Positions 6,974 to 15,477 of a stretch of DNA of 64,000 nt are shown here, piece after piece. The position numbers and the translations under genes were made by a program. The stretch lies in the NCBI GenBank assembly GCA_003216415.1, contig QCIY01000005.1, positions 1 through 64,000 on the forward strand. Direction: 5' to 3'. Source of the DNA: Prochlorococcus sp. AG-402-O16 (GTDB lineage: Bacteria; Cyanobacteriota; Cyanobacteriia; PCC-6307; Cyanobiaceae). The notes under the pieces were generated by a model, which saw only the letters and a program-made list of their open reading frames with translations, had not been told where the DNA came from and did not search any database. Position 1 is the stretch's first letter; the number at the start of each line of letters is the position of its first letter.

Positions 6974-8221
6974 TTGAATAATAAGTTTTTGGACCCTTTT
7001 GATTTAGCCGTTGTAGGAGGCGGTGCAGCCGGTTTTATGACAGCAATAACAGCTGCTGAAAATGGAGTAAAAAGAATAATAATACTTGAAGGTACTTCAA
7101 AACTTATGGAGAAAATAAGGATTAGTGGAGGTGGTAGATGTAACGTCACTAATGCGACATGGATACCTAATGAACTAGTTGAGAATTACCCCAGAGGGGG
7201 TATTAAGCTCTTGGAATCATTTAATCGTTTTGCTGCTGGAGATGTATTTGATTGGTTTGAGAAAAAAGGGTTAAATTTAAAAATTGAGGAAGATCTAAGA
7301 GTATTCCCATTGTCTAATTCTTCTTCAGATGTTATTGATTGTTTGAGAAAAAGTGCCTTATCAAAAAAAGTAGATATATTAACAAAATTTTTTGTAAAGG
7401 AAATTTTTAAAACACCAAATAATGTATTTAATATTTTTAGTCATAAAAAAGAAAAGGTAATTGCAAAAAATATAATTCTTTCTACTGGTGGTCATCCTAG
7501 CGGGCACAAATTGGCTCAAAATCTTGGCCATAAAATTGTTAAACCTGTACCATCACTTTTTACTTTCTCTACAAAAGAATCAAATTTAGATGAATGTAGT
7601 GGCGTATCGATAAAGGACATAGATATAGAAATTAAATTAAACAATAAGACCTTTCAAAATAGAGGAGATTTACTAATTACTCATTGGGGTTTTAGTGGGC
7701 CAGCAGTATTAAAACTTTCAGCAATTGCAGCAAGGGAAATTTTTAGTCAAAAATATAAATTTAATCTAATCATTAAATGGTCAGTTTTAAGTTATGAGGA
7801 GTTAAAAGAAAAAATTAATTTTTTAAGAATGAATAAAGGAAAGGTGAATTTAATAAACAGTAGACCTCTTCCAAAATTAACAAAAAGATTATGGATTTTT
7901 TTATTAAATAAAATAAGCATTGATAAAGAGAAGAAGTGGGCTGATTTATTGGCAAATGAAAGAGATAAAATCATAAATACTCTTATTAGTGATAAATATA
8001 TAATTTCGGGCAAAGGTCCATTTGGGGAGGAATTTGTTACTTCCGGAGGCGTAAATATTAATGAAGTTAATTTTAAAAGTATGGAGAGCTTAATTTGCCC
8101 AGGATTATTTTTTTCTGGAGAAGTTTTAGATGTTGATGGGATCACAGGTGGATTTAATTTTCAACATTGTTGGACAAGTGGATGGATCGCTGGGATGGCA
8201 GTCTCAAAGTTAAATCATTAA
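6974..8221 (+). CDS. HI0933/YhiN-type FAD-dependent oxidoreductase
   Basis: A flavoprotein of the HI0933 (BaiN/YhiN) family. The N-terminal dinucleotide-binding motif GGGAAG lies at about 15-20 and is followed by the family signature SGGGRCNVTN (about 51-60). The C-terminal part carries the second FAD contact region, with FSGEVLDVDG-ITGGFNFQ near 376-394 and a W-x-S-G-x-I-A-G end. The start codon is TTG. Length 415 aa is normal. The physiological substrate of the family is not established, so only an NAD(P)/FAD oxidoreductase role is stated. Confidence 0.9.
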   Translation: MNNKFLDPFDLAVVGGGAAGFMTAITAAENGVKRIIILEGTSKLMEKIRISGGGRCNVTNATWIPNELVENYPRGGIKLLESFNRFAAGDVFDWFEKKGLNLKIEEDLRVFPLSNSSSDVIDCLRKSALSKKVDILTKFFVKEIFKTPNNVFNIFSHKKEKVIAKNIILSTGGHPSGHKLAQNLGHKIVKPVPSLFTFSTKESNLDECSGVSIKDIDIEIKLNNKTFQNRGDLLITHWGFSGPAVLKLSAIAAREIFSQKYKFNLIIKWSVLSYEELKEKINFLRMNKGKVNLINSRPLPKLTKRLWIFLLNKISIDKEKKWADLLANERDKIINTLISDKYIISGKGPFGEEFVTSGGVNINEVNFKSMESLICPGLFFSGEVLDVDGITGGFNFQHCWTSGWIAGMAVSKLNH

Positions 8222-8322
8222 GTAACAAATCAATAAGTTTATCTTTTTTTTATTAAGGATTAAACGAAAAAAGTTTTTTGAAGAAATTTTAATTTTAAAG
8301 TTTTACTTATTGGTTAAGGTTA

Positions 8323-9072
8323 ATGCAAAATCTTGTATCAAAAAAGGAAGAAGAGGAAAGAAGATTAAAAGCTTTAGCAGAATATAGAATTTTGGGAACT
8401 AAGCCAGAATCATGTTATGACGATATTACAAAAATTGCTGCAACAACCTGTAATGTACCTATTTCTTTAATGACTTTGGTAGAAAAAGATAAACAATGGT
8501 TTAAATCTAAAATAGGACTTCAAATTTCAGAAACTAGAAGAGATTGGTCTTTTTGTACCCATGCAATAAAAGAAAATAGTCCATTAATTATTCATGATGC
8601 TTTGCAAGATGAAAGATTTATAAATAATCCATTGGTCACAGGAGATCCAAAGATTCGTTTTTATGCCGGTTTTCCTCTTAGAAATAGTGATGGTAATAAG
8701 CTTGGAACTCTATGCGTAATAGACAGAAAGCCAGGAAATCTAACTACACAACAATTTAATATTATGGAATTATTATCCAAGCAAATAGTTTCATTTTTAG
8801 AGCTTAGAAAAAAGTCATTAAACTTGCTAGATGCATTGTCAAGCTTGCATAAACAGGAAGGGATTTTATCTGTATGTTCATATTGCAGAGAAGTAAAAAA
8901 TAAAGAGGGAGATTGGATGCATTTAGAAAAATATCTTTCGAAAATTAGTGATATTAGATTTAGTCATGGAGTTTGTGATAATTGCATGGAAAAACATTTC
9001 CCAGATGTTATCGAAGTATGGAATAAAAAGGATTTTTTTGAAGATGGTCAAAAAAGGTATTTAGAGTCTTAG
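8323..9072 (+). CDS. GAF domain protein with C-terminal CxxC...CxxC module
   Basis: A GAF sensor domain spans about residues 27-162. The C-terminal module has CSYC at 185-188 and CDNC at 218-221 around a W and a SHG motif, a putative zinc ribbon often found at the end of bacterial GAF and receiver proteins. There is no kinase, cyclase or DNA-binding domain, so it may act through a partner. The GAF domain lacks an obvious bilin-binding Cys in the usual Cys-His context, though C78-T-H80 is present and could be checked. Confidence 0.8.
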   Translation: MQNLVSKKEEEERRLKALAEYRILGTKPESCYDDITKIAATTCNVPISLMTLVEKDKQWFKSKIGLQISETRRDWSFCTHAIKENSPLIIHDALQDERFINNPLVTGDPKIRFYAGFPLRNSDGNKLGTLCVIDRKPGNLTTQQFNIMELLSKQIVSFLELRKKSLNLLDALSSLHKQEGILSVCSYCREVKNKEGDWMHLEKYLSKISDIRFSHGVCDNCMEKHFPDVIEVWNKKDFFEDGQKRYLES

Positions 9073-9159
9073 ATTCAATACCTTGCTTTTAAGTTATTAA
9101 TCTATTTCTAAACAAATTCTTTATTTGGTGGTTAGTATTGTATAAATTTTGACTAGAAA

Positions 9160-9645
9160 ATGTTATTAGGAACTTTATTGACAGGTGAAATAGCTAAAAG
9201 TGCATTGGTAGCATATGTTCATTATTTAGGCATAATTTTGTGTTTCGGTTCTCTTTTGTTTGAAAGATTGACTCTCAAAGTAGGTCTCAATAGAAATGAG
9301 ACGATCTCAATGATAATTGCAGATGTGGTTTATGGTTTAGCAGGAGTTGCAATATTAGTTACTGGTATATTGCGCGTTAAGTATTTTGGACAAGGAGGTG
9401 ATTTCTATACAGGTAATCCCGTGTTTTGGATAAAGGTTTCGCTTTATATTTTGGTGGGATTACTTTCTTTATACCCAACAACAACATATATCTTATGGGC
9501 AATTCCATTAAGTAAGAATAAATTACCTGAAATTTCAGAAGACCTAGTTAAAAGGTTTAGACTCATCATTACTACCGAATTAGTTGGCTTTGCAACAATC
9601 CCTTTATTTGCAACTCTTATGGCTAGAGGTGTAGGTCTAGGTTGA
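9160..9645 (+). CDS. DUF2214 family membrane protein
   Basis: A 161-aa protein with four hydrophobic segments (about 15-35, 50-68, 86-106 and 131-152). The pattern of HYLGIILCFGSLLFER near the start and LxxTTELVGFATIPLFATLMARG near the end matches the DUF2214 family of predicted membrane proteins. The two conserved His/Glu-containing spans might bind heme, but this is not shown. Its stop overlaps the next gene's start by 3 bases. Confidence 0.75.
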   Translation: MLLGTLLTGEIAKSALVAYVHYLGIILCFGSLLFERLTLKVGLNRNETISMIIADVVYGLAGVAILVTGILRVKYFGQGGDFYTGNPVFWIKVSLYILVGLLSLYPTTTYILWAIPLSKNKLPEISEDLVKRFRLIITTELVGFATIPLFATLMARGVGLG

Positions 9646-10184
9646 ACAAATTATTTTTGAACAGTAATTGTTTAATAAGTGCTAACAAAATATATAGATG
9701 GAGTTTAAGTTATAAGATTTCTAAATCTAAAAAAGAGATTATTTTTATTGGACTAAATCCTTCATTATCAGATTCAGTTTTTTTGGATAATACAACAAAA
9801 AAGATAATCAAAATCTCGAAAAATAATAATTACGGCAAAGTAAAATTAATCAATCTATTTGCTCTAATTTCAAGTAATCCAGAAAGACTTTTTTATCACA
9901 AAAACCCTGTTGGGTATCTAAATAATAATTATATTTTTAAAAACTTAAAACACTGGTCTGAAAATAAAAATTGTGATTTATGGTTAGGTTGGGGTAATAA
10001 AGGGAAATTTCTAAATAGAAATAAAAGAATATCAAAAAAAATAATGCAACATAACACAATTAGGAAAAATAATTTTGATAATCCTCTTGGACCGCTTTTA
10101 ATTAAGAAAACAATCAAAGATAATCCAATACATCCTTTATATTGTTCCGATAATTCCATTCTCAAAGCTGTAAAAACAATTTGA
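9642..10184 (+). CDS. DUF1643 family protein
   Basis: A 180-aa soluble protein with the DUF1643 pattern: I-x-F-I-G-L-N-P-S at about 35-43, a D-x-T-x-K segment, then KLINLFAL (about 70-77) and a W-L-G-W-G-N-K-G motif (about 114-121). The start is TTG and overlaps the upstream DUF2214 stop, suggesting co-translation. The biochemical role of DUF1643 is unknown. Basic, Asn/Lys-rich composition reflects the AT bias. Confidence 0.8.
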   Translation: MNKLFLNSNCLISANKIYRWSLSYKISKSKKEIIFIGLNPSLSDSVFLDNTTKKIIKISKNNNYGKVKLINLFALISSNPERLFYHKNPVGYLNNNYIFKNLKHWSENKNCDLWLGWGNKGKFLNRNKRISKKIMQHNTIRKNNFDNPLGPLLIKKTIKDNPIHPLYCSDNSILKAVKTI

Positions 10185-10249
10185 TGCAAAGGTTTATGAG
10201 GCAATTAATTTAAAGTTATGTTAAAATCACTTTAAGATCGGGTTAAATT

Positions 10250-10378
10250 ATGAGTAACGCAAAGCAACTGCAAAAACTTAAAAACTTAAATGTAAAAGCA
10301 GAAAAATGCCTTACAAGGGATGAAGCACAAAAAATATTGATAAAGGCTACTAAAGCTCAGAGTAAAATAAATTTTTAA
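10250..10378 (+). CDS. small basic hypothetical protein (42 aa)
   Basis: A Lys-rich, alanine-rich helical peptide (MSNAKQLQKL..., ending AQSKINF) with a central TRDEAQKIL segment. The start is a clean ATG and the ORF ends before an AT-rich spacer. The composition fits a small nucleic-acid- or ribosome-associated protein, but this is only a guess. Not recognised. Confidence 0.5.
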   Translation: MSNAKQLQKLKNLNVKAEKCLTRDEAQKILIKATKAQSKINF

Positions 10379-10472
10379 ATTCGATATTTGCTTTTTTTAA
10401 GGAATAATTTATAAAAAAAATTTACAAATATTTTTCTAATTATTTAGAATTTTAATTCATTTTTAAATTTTG

Positions 10473-11201
10473 ATGGTTTTTAATATTATTAAACTAAGAA
10501 AATCCGAGGATAGATTTTTATCAAGAAGAGATTGGCTGCATTCAATGCATTCATTTTCTTTTGCAGAGCATAGGGATCCAAAATGGGATAATTTTGGGAA
10601 TATTAGAGTCATAAATGAAGATATTATTTCTCCAAATTCTGGCTTTAATATGCATTCTCATTCCGACATGGAGATAATTACTGTTGTAACAAAAGGTGCT
10701 ATTACTCATCGGGACTCATTAAATAATTCAGGAAAAATTTATGAAAATGAAGTTCAAGTAATGTCAGCTGGTACTGGGATTACTCACAGTGAGAAAAATG
10801 AAGAGAATAAACTCTGTAAGTTATTTCAGATTTGGATATATCCCAAAAAAAGTAATCTTAAGCCTGACTATAAGCAAACATCATTTAAAATTGGCATAGG
10901 AGAGAACCCCATTATTGATCACTTAGATGGGAAAAATAAACTTTTAATAAATCAAGATATCTCTTTATGGCGTTGTAAATATAAACCTATTAAAGAAAAA
11001 AAATTGCCATTAAAAATCGAAAAATATAATTGGATACAAATAATAGAAGGTAATCTTTTATTAAAAAGTAAAGACCCTAATACAAATATATGTCTCTCAT
11101 CTGGAGATGGTTTGGGATTTGAAGTTAATCAATATGATGATATCTCTATAGATACTGAAAAAGAGATAGATTTTCTATTATTTTCAATGCCTTCCTTATA
11201 G
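10473..11201 (+). CDS. pirin family protein
   Basis: A bicupin of the pirin family. The metal ligands expected for pirins are visible: H61 and H63 in MHSHSDMEI, then H105 and E107 in GTGITHSE. The N-terminal SFSFAEHRDP segment is also typical. Length 242 aa is slightly longer than minimal bacterial pirins. Some pirins show quercetin dioxygenase activity; the cellular role in cyanobacteria is unclear. ATG at 10473 is preferred to the overlapping TTG at 10470. Confidence 0.85.
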   Translation: MVFNIIKLRKSEDRFLSRRDWLHSMHSFSFAEHRDPKWDNFGNIRVINEDIISPNSGFNMHSHSDMEIITVVTKGAITHRDSLNNSGKIYENEVQVMSAGTGITHSEKNEENKLCKLFQIWIYPKKSNLKPDYKQTSFKIGIGENPIIDHLDGKNKLLINQDISLWRCKYKPIKEKKLPLKIEKYNWIQIIEGNLLLKSKDPNTNICLSSGDGLGFEVNQYDDISIDTEKEIDFLLFSMPSL

Positions 11202-11215
11202 TTTATCTGTTTCTA

Positions 11216-11530
11216 TTACCCATCAAGTCCTTTATTAAATGCATTTAAGGCTTGCAAAGCCATGTTAAGGTGAACTTCCATAGCACCAAGAGCAATTAAA
11301 GAATTTGGTGATTTATCTTTTAGTAAATTATCTTTTCTTTTTGATAACTCATTAACTATTTTCTTAGTTGAAGCTTCCCAATTATTTATTAATTCTTCAA
11401 ATTCTCTTTTTTCGGGGCTATCTACATCGGCTAATTCATCAGAAAAATGAGAATCCTTTTGTGCCTTAAGCATCAAGTAACTTAATTTTTTATGACTTAT
11501 TGCTTGAGGTAAGTTGTTAGATTCACTCAT
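11216..11530 (-). CDS. conserved hypothetical protein (104 aa)
   Basis: A soluble, helical, Lys/Glu-rich protein. N-terminal HKKLSYLMLKAQKD and central EFEELINNWEASTKKIVNEL helices are followed by a less charged C-terminal helix (SLIALGAMEVHLNMALQAL). It ends 15 bases from the convergent pirin gene, and a GC-rich hairpin lies upstream in the gap to murD. I do not recognise the family. Confidence 0.65.
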   Translation of the reverse strand: MSESNNLPQAISHKKLSYLMLKAQKDSHFSDELADVDSPEKREFEELINNWEASTKKIVNELSKRKDNLLKDKSPNSLIALGAMEVHLNMALQALNAFNKGLDG

Positions 11531-11580
11531 TGCTAATAGTTAATTTATAGTCAAAATCTAACTAATTAAGTGAATATTTG

Positions 11581-11612
11581 CCAGAGGGGAGACGGTTGTG
11601 ATGACCGACCTG
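11581..11612. other. GC-rich hairpin island, possible structured RNA or leader
   Basis: A patch of about 60% GC inside an AT-rich gap. It contains a CGGT/ACCG stem (11593-11596 with 11104-equivalent position 11604-11607) around a 7-base loop, flanked by AGG (11585-11587) and CCT (11109-equivalent 11109+500, i.e. 11609-11611), which can pair outside it. It lies between the murD stop and the start of the 11216-11530 gene, so on the minus strand it could be a 5' leader or a murD 3' structure. No known RNA family is recognised. Confidence 0.35.
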
Positions 11613-11616
11613 AAAA

Positions 11617-13053
11617 TTACAAAATGATATTTGAACAAAAAATGGATTTATTAACCTTTAATTTTTCGCTTATTAGTTTCTTGAAATAATCTCCACGCTC
11701 TTCATAATTTTTAAATTGATCAAAGCTAGAGCATGAAGGTGAGAATAATAATGTTGCATCCCTATTATTTTGTAAATAATGAAAAACAAAATTTAAAAGC
11801 TCTTTGAGTTCTGAAAATTCAAAAATATTTTTTTTAAATCCTTCATTAATAAGCGCCATTTTTAGGACTTTTGAGCTTTCTCCAAAAAGGAAAACACATT
11901 TAACTTTTTTCTTTAAAACTTTTATCCACTCACTATATTCATTACCTTTTAATCTACCCCCAGCAATAATTATTATTTGACCTTGAATTGAACTTATTCC
12001 TGCAATAGATGAATCAAAATTTGTAGCTTTACTATCATTAATTATTTCCAGATCATTATTTTTATAAATTGTTTCCATCCTATGGGGTAATTGTTTGTAA
12101 TTAGATAAAGAATCTTTAATCTTCTTTCCAGATAATCCAACTTTTCTTGCTGCTGCTATTACCAATAAAAGATTTTGAAGATTATGTATTCCTTTTAAAG
12201 AAAAATGTTCAAGTTTAAATAGTCTCTTTCCTCTCTCAACAATGTATGCTTGATCGTCTATCCAATAATCGCATTGAATAAAATTTGATTTATCGAGACT
12301 AGTTGTTATCCAAACCCCTCTTGATAGTGAACTATAGTGATTTCTTAGTTTTTTATCGTCATAATTATAAATTCTAAAATCTGATTTTTCTAGCAAGCTT
12401 TTTTTTATGTTGAAATAGTTTTCAAGTGTTTTATGTCTTTCAAGATGATCTTCTGTGAATGTTGTCCAGATTCCAATATTAGGTTTTACTTCTGGAGATA
12501 TTTCTATTTGATAACTGCTTAATTCAGCTACAACCCAGTCAATTTTTTTGTTTTTTTTGGAGTAAGCATATTTACATAAAGGTGTACCAATATTTCCAGC
12601 AAAAGGAGCATATAATCCAGTATCGCAGAGTATATGGCTTAGTAAATGAGTAACAGTAGTCTTGCCATTAGTGCCAGTAATACCTATCCAATTTGTGTCT
12701 TTTAAAATTTCCCATGCAACATTAATTTCTCCAATTACTTTAATTCCCTTTTTTTTTAATTCAATAATAGTTGTATGGTCATAAGGTATTGATGGACTTA
12801 CAACAACAGATTCAATCTCTTTTACGAAAGGTTGAATTTCTTCAAATACAAATTCTTTATTTAGAGAAACCAGTATATTAAGTTCCTCCAATTCTGTTTT
12901 TCTTTCTAAGAATTCTATCCCATCTTTACTTTCCCAAACAATTACTCTCTTATTGATGCTTCTCAAATACTTGGCAGCCCAAAATCCAGATTTACCTAAT
13001 CCAATTACAAGATTAATATTTTTTCTTTTACTTGAATGATTATTATCTATCAT
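11617..13053 (-). CDS. murD: UDP-N-acetylmuramoylalanine--D-glutamate ligase
   Basis: Cytoplasmic Mur ligase that adds D-glutamate to UDP-MurNAc-L-Ala in peptidoglycan precursor synthesis. The N-terminal nucleotide-binding domain starts with LVIGLGKSG (about 15-23). The ATP-binding loop [10 protein letters not shown] is near residues 123-132, and the central-domain motifs ELSSYQIE and TNFDSSIAG (with the preceding NDSKA) are present. Length 478 aa is normal. It is transcribed away from the 13154 gene and is followed by the GC-rich hairpin. Confidence 0.95.
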   Translation of the reverse strand: MIDNNHSSKRKNINLVIGLGKSGFWAAKYLRSINKRVIVWESKDGIEFLERKTELEELNILVSLNKEFVFEEIQPFVKEIESVVVSPSIPYDHTTIIELKKKGIKVIGEINVAWEILKDTNWIGITGTNGKTTVTHLLSHILCDTGLYAPFAGNIGTPLCKYAYSKKNKKIDWVVAELSSYQIEISPEVKPNIGIWTTFTEDHLERHKTLENYFNIKKSLLEKSDFRIYNYDDKKLRNHYSSLSRGVWITTSLDKSNFIQCDYWIDDQAYIVERGKRLFKLEHFSLKGIHNLQNLLLVIAAARKVGLSGKKIKDSLSNYKQLPHRMETIYKNNDLEIINDSKATNFDSSIAGISSIQGQIIIIAGGRLKGNEYSEWIKVLKKKVKCVFLFGESSKVLKMALINEGFKKNIFEFSELKELLNFVFHYLQNNRDATLLFSPSCSSFDQFKNYEERGDYFKKLISEKLKVNKSIFCSNIIL

Positions 13054-13153
13054 TAAATTTATAATTGCATTTATATTAATTGTGTTTAAGGGTTAATTCA
13101 ATCATGAGATCTTTGTTCAGTATTAATAGAATTCGCCAAAGAAAAGTTAATTA

Positions 13154-13420
13154 ATGGAAGATAATACTGCAAAATATTGGTTCTGTTGGTTTTATGAAAA
13201 GTGGGAGAAAAATGCTCCAGGTGAATTAATTGAACAGGGCTTAACTCCGTCTCAGATTGCTGAGCGCTTTGTTAATGAAAACCATGATAGTTTTATTCAA
13301 TTGTCAAAAAAAATTGATGAAAAAAATTATGATGCCTTAACTGAATTTATGAAACTCTCAGAGAGTGAATTACATATCTTGAAGTATTTTCTAAAGTTAG
13401 TAAAAATGAAAAATTTATAA
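13154..13420 (+). CDS. conserved small hypothetical protein, paralogue of the gene at 2663
   Basis: An 88-aa soluble acidic protein. It shares with the 2663-3025 product a Trp/Phe-rich N-terminus (YWFCWFYEKW), a helix-turn segment with IAERFV, a DEKNYDALTEFMKL pattern and an SELHILKYF helix. The two are probably members of one small family. It diverges from murD with about 100 bases between starts and overlaps the convergent SDR gene by 6 bases. Function unknown. Confidence 0.7.
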   Translation: MEDNTAKYWFCWFYEKWEKNAPGELIEQGLTPSQIAERFVNENHDSFIQLSKKIDEKNYDALTEFMKLSESELHILKYFLKLVKMKNL

Positions 13421-14344
13421 GAAGTTACTAAGTATTTCAAGGCTTTTTTCCCATAAATTTTTTCTTTCTCTTTTATTAATGGCGAAAGGAGAAGTAGGGG
13501 ATAGTTTTGGATGACCTCTGAAATTGAATTTAGGACCATAATGATCACCGCCTCTGGCATCTGGTGAAGTAGCTGCAAAAAGCTGAGGTAAAGCACCCAT
13601 CTCAGCAGATTGAAAAATAGGGCTAAATAATTCCAAGGAAAATGTTTCTATTGGATTAGGTTTAGGTTTTTGAGCAGTAAAGAGATTTGTTTTTGCAACT
13701 CCTGGATGAGCAGCTAAAGAAAGTATATTTTTGTGTTTTAAGTTCTCATTTAGTTCCAAAGCAAACATTACATTTGCCAATTTGCTATTGGAGTAAGATT
13801 CCCATTTGTTGTAATAGTTCTCGGCTTTCAGATTGTCCCAACCAACTTTGCCAAAAAATTGCGCACCAGAAGTAACCGTCACTATTCTCGATTCCTCTTT
13901 TTTTTCAATAATTGGAAGAAGATTTAGGGTCAAAAGCATATGAGCTAGATGATTAACTGCAAATTGTATTTCATATCCCTGGGCACTAAATGTTTTAGGC
14001 GGATGCATTATGCCTGCATTATTGATTAGTAAATCCAAATTTTCAAAATCATCAAAAATTTTGGACTGAACTTCAACAACATTTTTTAAATCTGACAAAT
14101 CTAACTCTAAAGGTGTAAATATTCCTTCAGGATTAAGACCTTTAAGTTTTTTGATAGTTTGATTTGCTTTTTCAAGCGATCTACAAGCTAAGATTACATG
14201 AGCATTTTTTTCGGCTAAGGCCTTTGCTGTGTAGTATCCAAGACCACTATTTGCACCAGTAATGAGTGCTGTTTTACCTGTAAGGTTTGGAATATTAGAT
14301 GTTTCCCAGTTAGAGATTTTAGGTCTTGAAATAGTGGCAGTCAT
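13415..14344 (-). CDS. short-chain dehydrogenase/reductase
   Basis: Classical-type SDR with the Rossmann motif TGANSGLG (29-36), NNAG (108-111), the catalytic Ser159 and YSNSK (184-188). The C-terminal HPGVAKTNL segment is typical of retinol-dehydrogenase- and protochlorophyllide-reductase-like SDRs. Cofactor preference looks NADP(H)-like (ACRS after the second strand). Length 309 aa. The substrate is unknown; it is not the light-dependent protochlorophyllide reductase by overall motif set. Confidence 0.85.
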   Translation of the reverse strand: MTATISRPKISNWETSNIPNLTGKTALITGANSGLGYYTAKALAEKNAHVILACRSLEKANQTIKKLKGLNPEGIFTPLELDLSDLKNVVEVQSKIFDDFENLDLLINNAGIMHPPKTFSAQGYEIQFAVNHLAHMLLTLNLLPIIEKKEESRIVTVTSGAQFFGKVGWDNLKAENYYNKWESYSNSKLANVMFALELNENLKHKNILSLAAHPGVAKTNLFTAQKPKPNPIETFSLELFSPIFQSAEMGALPQLFAATSPDARGGDHYGPKFNFRGHPKLSPTSPFAINKRERKNLWEKSLEILSNFL

Positions 14345-14452
14345 TTAATAATCCTGGAAATTGCTTTGGAATTTAACCAAAATTTAATTACTTTTCTACT
14401 TTAAATACTGGAAGTCAGTATCGTGAGCTCTTTTTGAAGGTACTATTTAATA

Positions 14453-15202
14453 TTATTTTTCAATTGCATATTGCCATTCTTTATTTGGAGATAAACTTTT
14501 CTCTCTAAATAACTGTAGTTTCCTACTATTTATTTTAATAACTATCCCATTAGTTGGATATTTCACAAATATTTTTCTCTCTAACCAATATTTTTTATAT
14601 ATTTGGATTTCGCTTGTATGATTTGTGAAGTAACTGTCAGGGGTGCTGAAGCCACATTTTTTAAGATAGTTAAGGGTTTCGTATTGATTAAGTCTTCCAT
14701 TAAGTATTTGGAAACAGCAAAAGTTGAGACTTTCTCCAATCCCCTTCTTATTATTGAGGTATTTTCTTGTAATTCTTTGGGAAATGCCGGCAACTTGGTT
14801 TGTAGCGTATAGTTCACCTCTAATTTGAAAATCTCGTTTGATAGGAATACAATCGGGGACATTTTTAATTTGTTTAATTTTGCTTGAGACATCAAATCCT
14901 TTTTTTGTAATAGCTTTATTAAAATTGCCATCTATATATCTAATTGCAATAGCACAGCCATCAATTTTTGGTTGAATGCTTAATCTTGTTTTTGTTAATA
15001 AACTTTCCAAAAATACTTTATAGTTTTCTTTAGCTAATTTTGGCAAAAGTTTATTATTTTTTTGATTAAAGTAGTCAGGTTCTGGATCAACAGGATTAAA
15101 GAGCTTTTCAAGTTGCTTAAATGCATCATCCGAAATTATGCCTTCACCTATTCTGTATTGTTCATCTAGATACTTAACATCTCTCACTAATAAATTATTC
15201 AT
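14453..15202 (-). CDS. stand-alone NAD-dependent DNA ligase adenylation-domain protein
   Basis: A 249-aa protein that looks like only the N-terminal part of LigA. Domain Ia features (YRIGEGIISDDAFKQLEKL, about 16-34) precede the nucleotidyltransferase motif K-I-D-G at 79-82 with the lysine for AMP attachment, RGE at 128-130 and NGIVIKIN near 218-225. The OB fold, Zn finger, HhH and BRCT domains of LigA are missing, and the protein ends near the WQYAIEK motif V-like segment. It could adenylate itself or a partner but should not ligate alone. It is divergently transcribed from the photolyase-like gene. Confidence 0.75.
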   Translation of the reverse strand: MNNLLVRDVKYLDEQYRIGEGIISDDAFKQLEKLFNPVDPEPDYFNQKNNKLLPKLAKENYKVFLESLLTKTRLSIQPKIDGCAIAIRYIDGNFNKAITKKGFDVSSKIKQIKNVPDCIPIKRDFQIRGELYATNQVAGISQRITRKYLNNKKGIGESLNFCCFQILNGRLNQYETLNYLKKCGFSTPDSYFTNHTSEIQIYKKYWLERKIFVKYPTNGIVIKINSRKLQLFREKSLSPNKEWQYAIEK

Positions 15203-15477
15203 AATAATTTTGATAAATATTTAAAAACCTTTTAGAAAAAATCATTTAAATAAAGATTTGAAAATTAAAATTAGATTTAAAAAGTAATTGACCACTAAAC
15301 ATCCTCCTACGCAGAGAGCGATTTAAGAGTATAAAATGTACGTATTAGGAGTTTAAATTAAATACTTCAATCAAACATTTTTACTTAAAAGTGAAATAGA
15401 AAATTTTAAGGATTAATTTGCAGGCAAATTTTTGAAATTTCTATTAATACAAAAATAAATTTTGAAGTTATAAGAAA
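15203..15477. promoter_or_regulatory. divergent intergenic region
   Basis: A 275-base gap shared by the divergent ligase-fragment and photolyase-like genes, so it should hold both promoters. A less AT-rich patch at about 15293-15351 contains 6-base inverted arms CTCCTA (15304-15309) and TAGGAG (15346-15351). I see no clear -35/-10 pair. Confidence 0.35.

Noticed and set aside
7792-8145. Minus-strand 117-codon frame inside the HI0933-type gene
   Set aside because: It lies wholly within a gene with strong FAD motifs and has no family pattern.
11581-11612. tmRNA or tRNA fragment in the GC-rich island
   Set aside because: No TTCGA T-loop or acceptor pairing is present.
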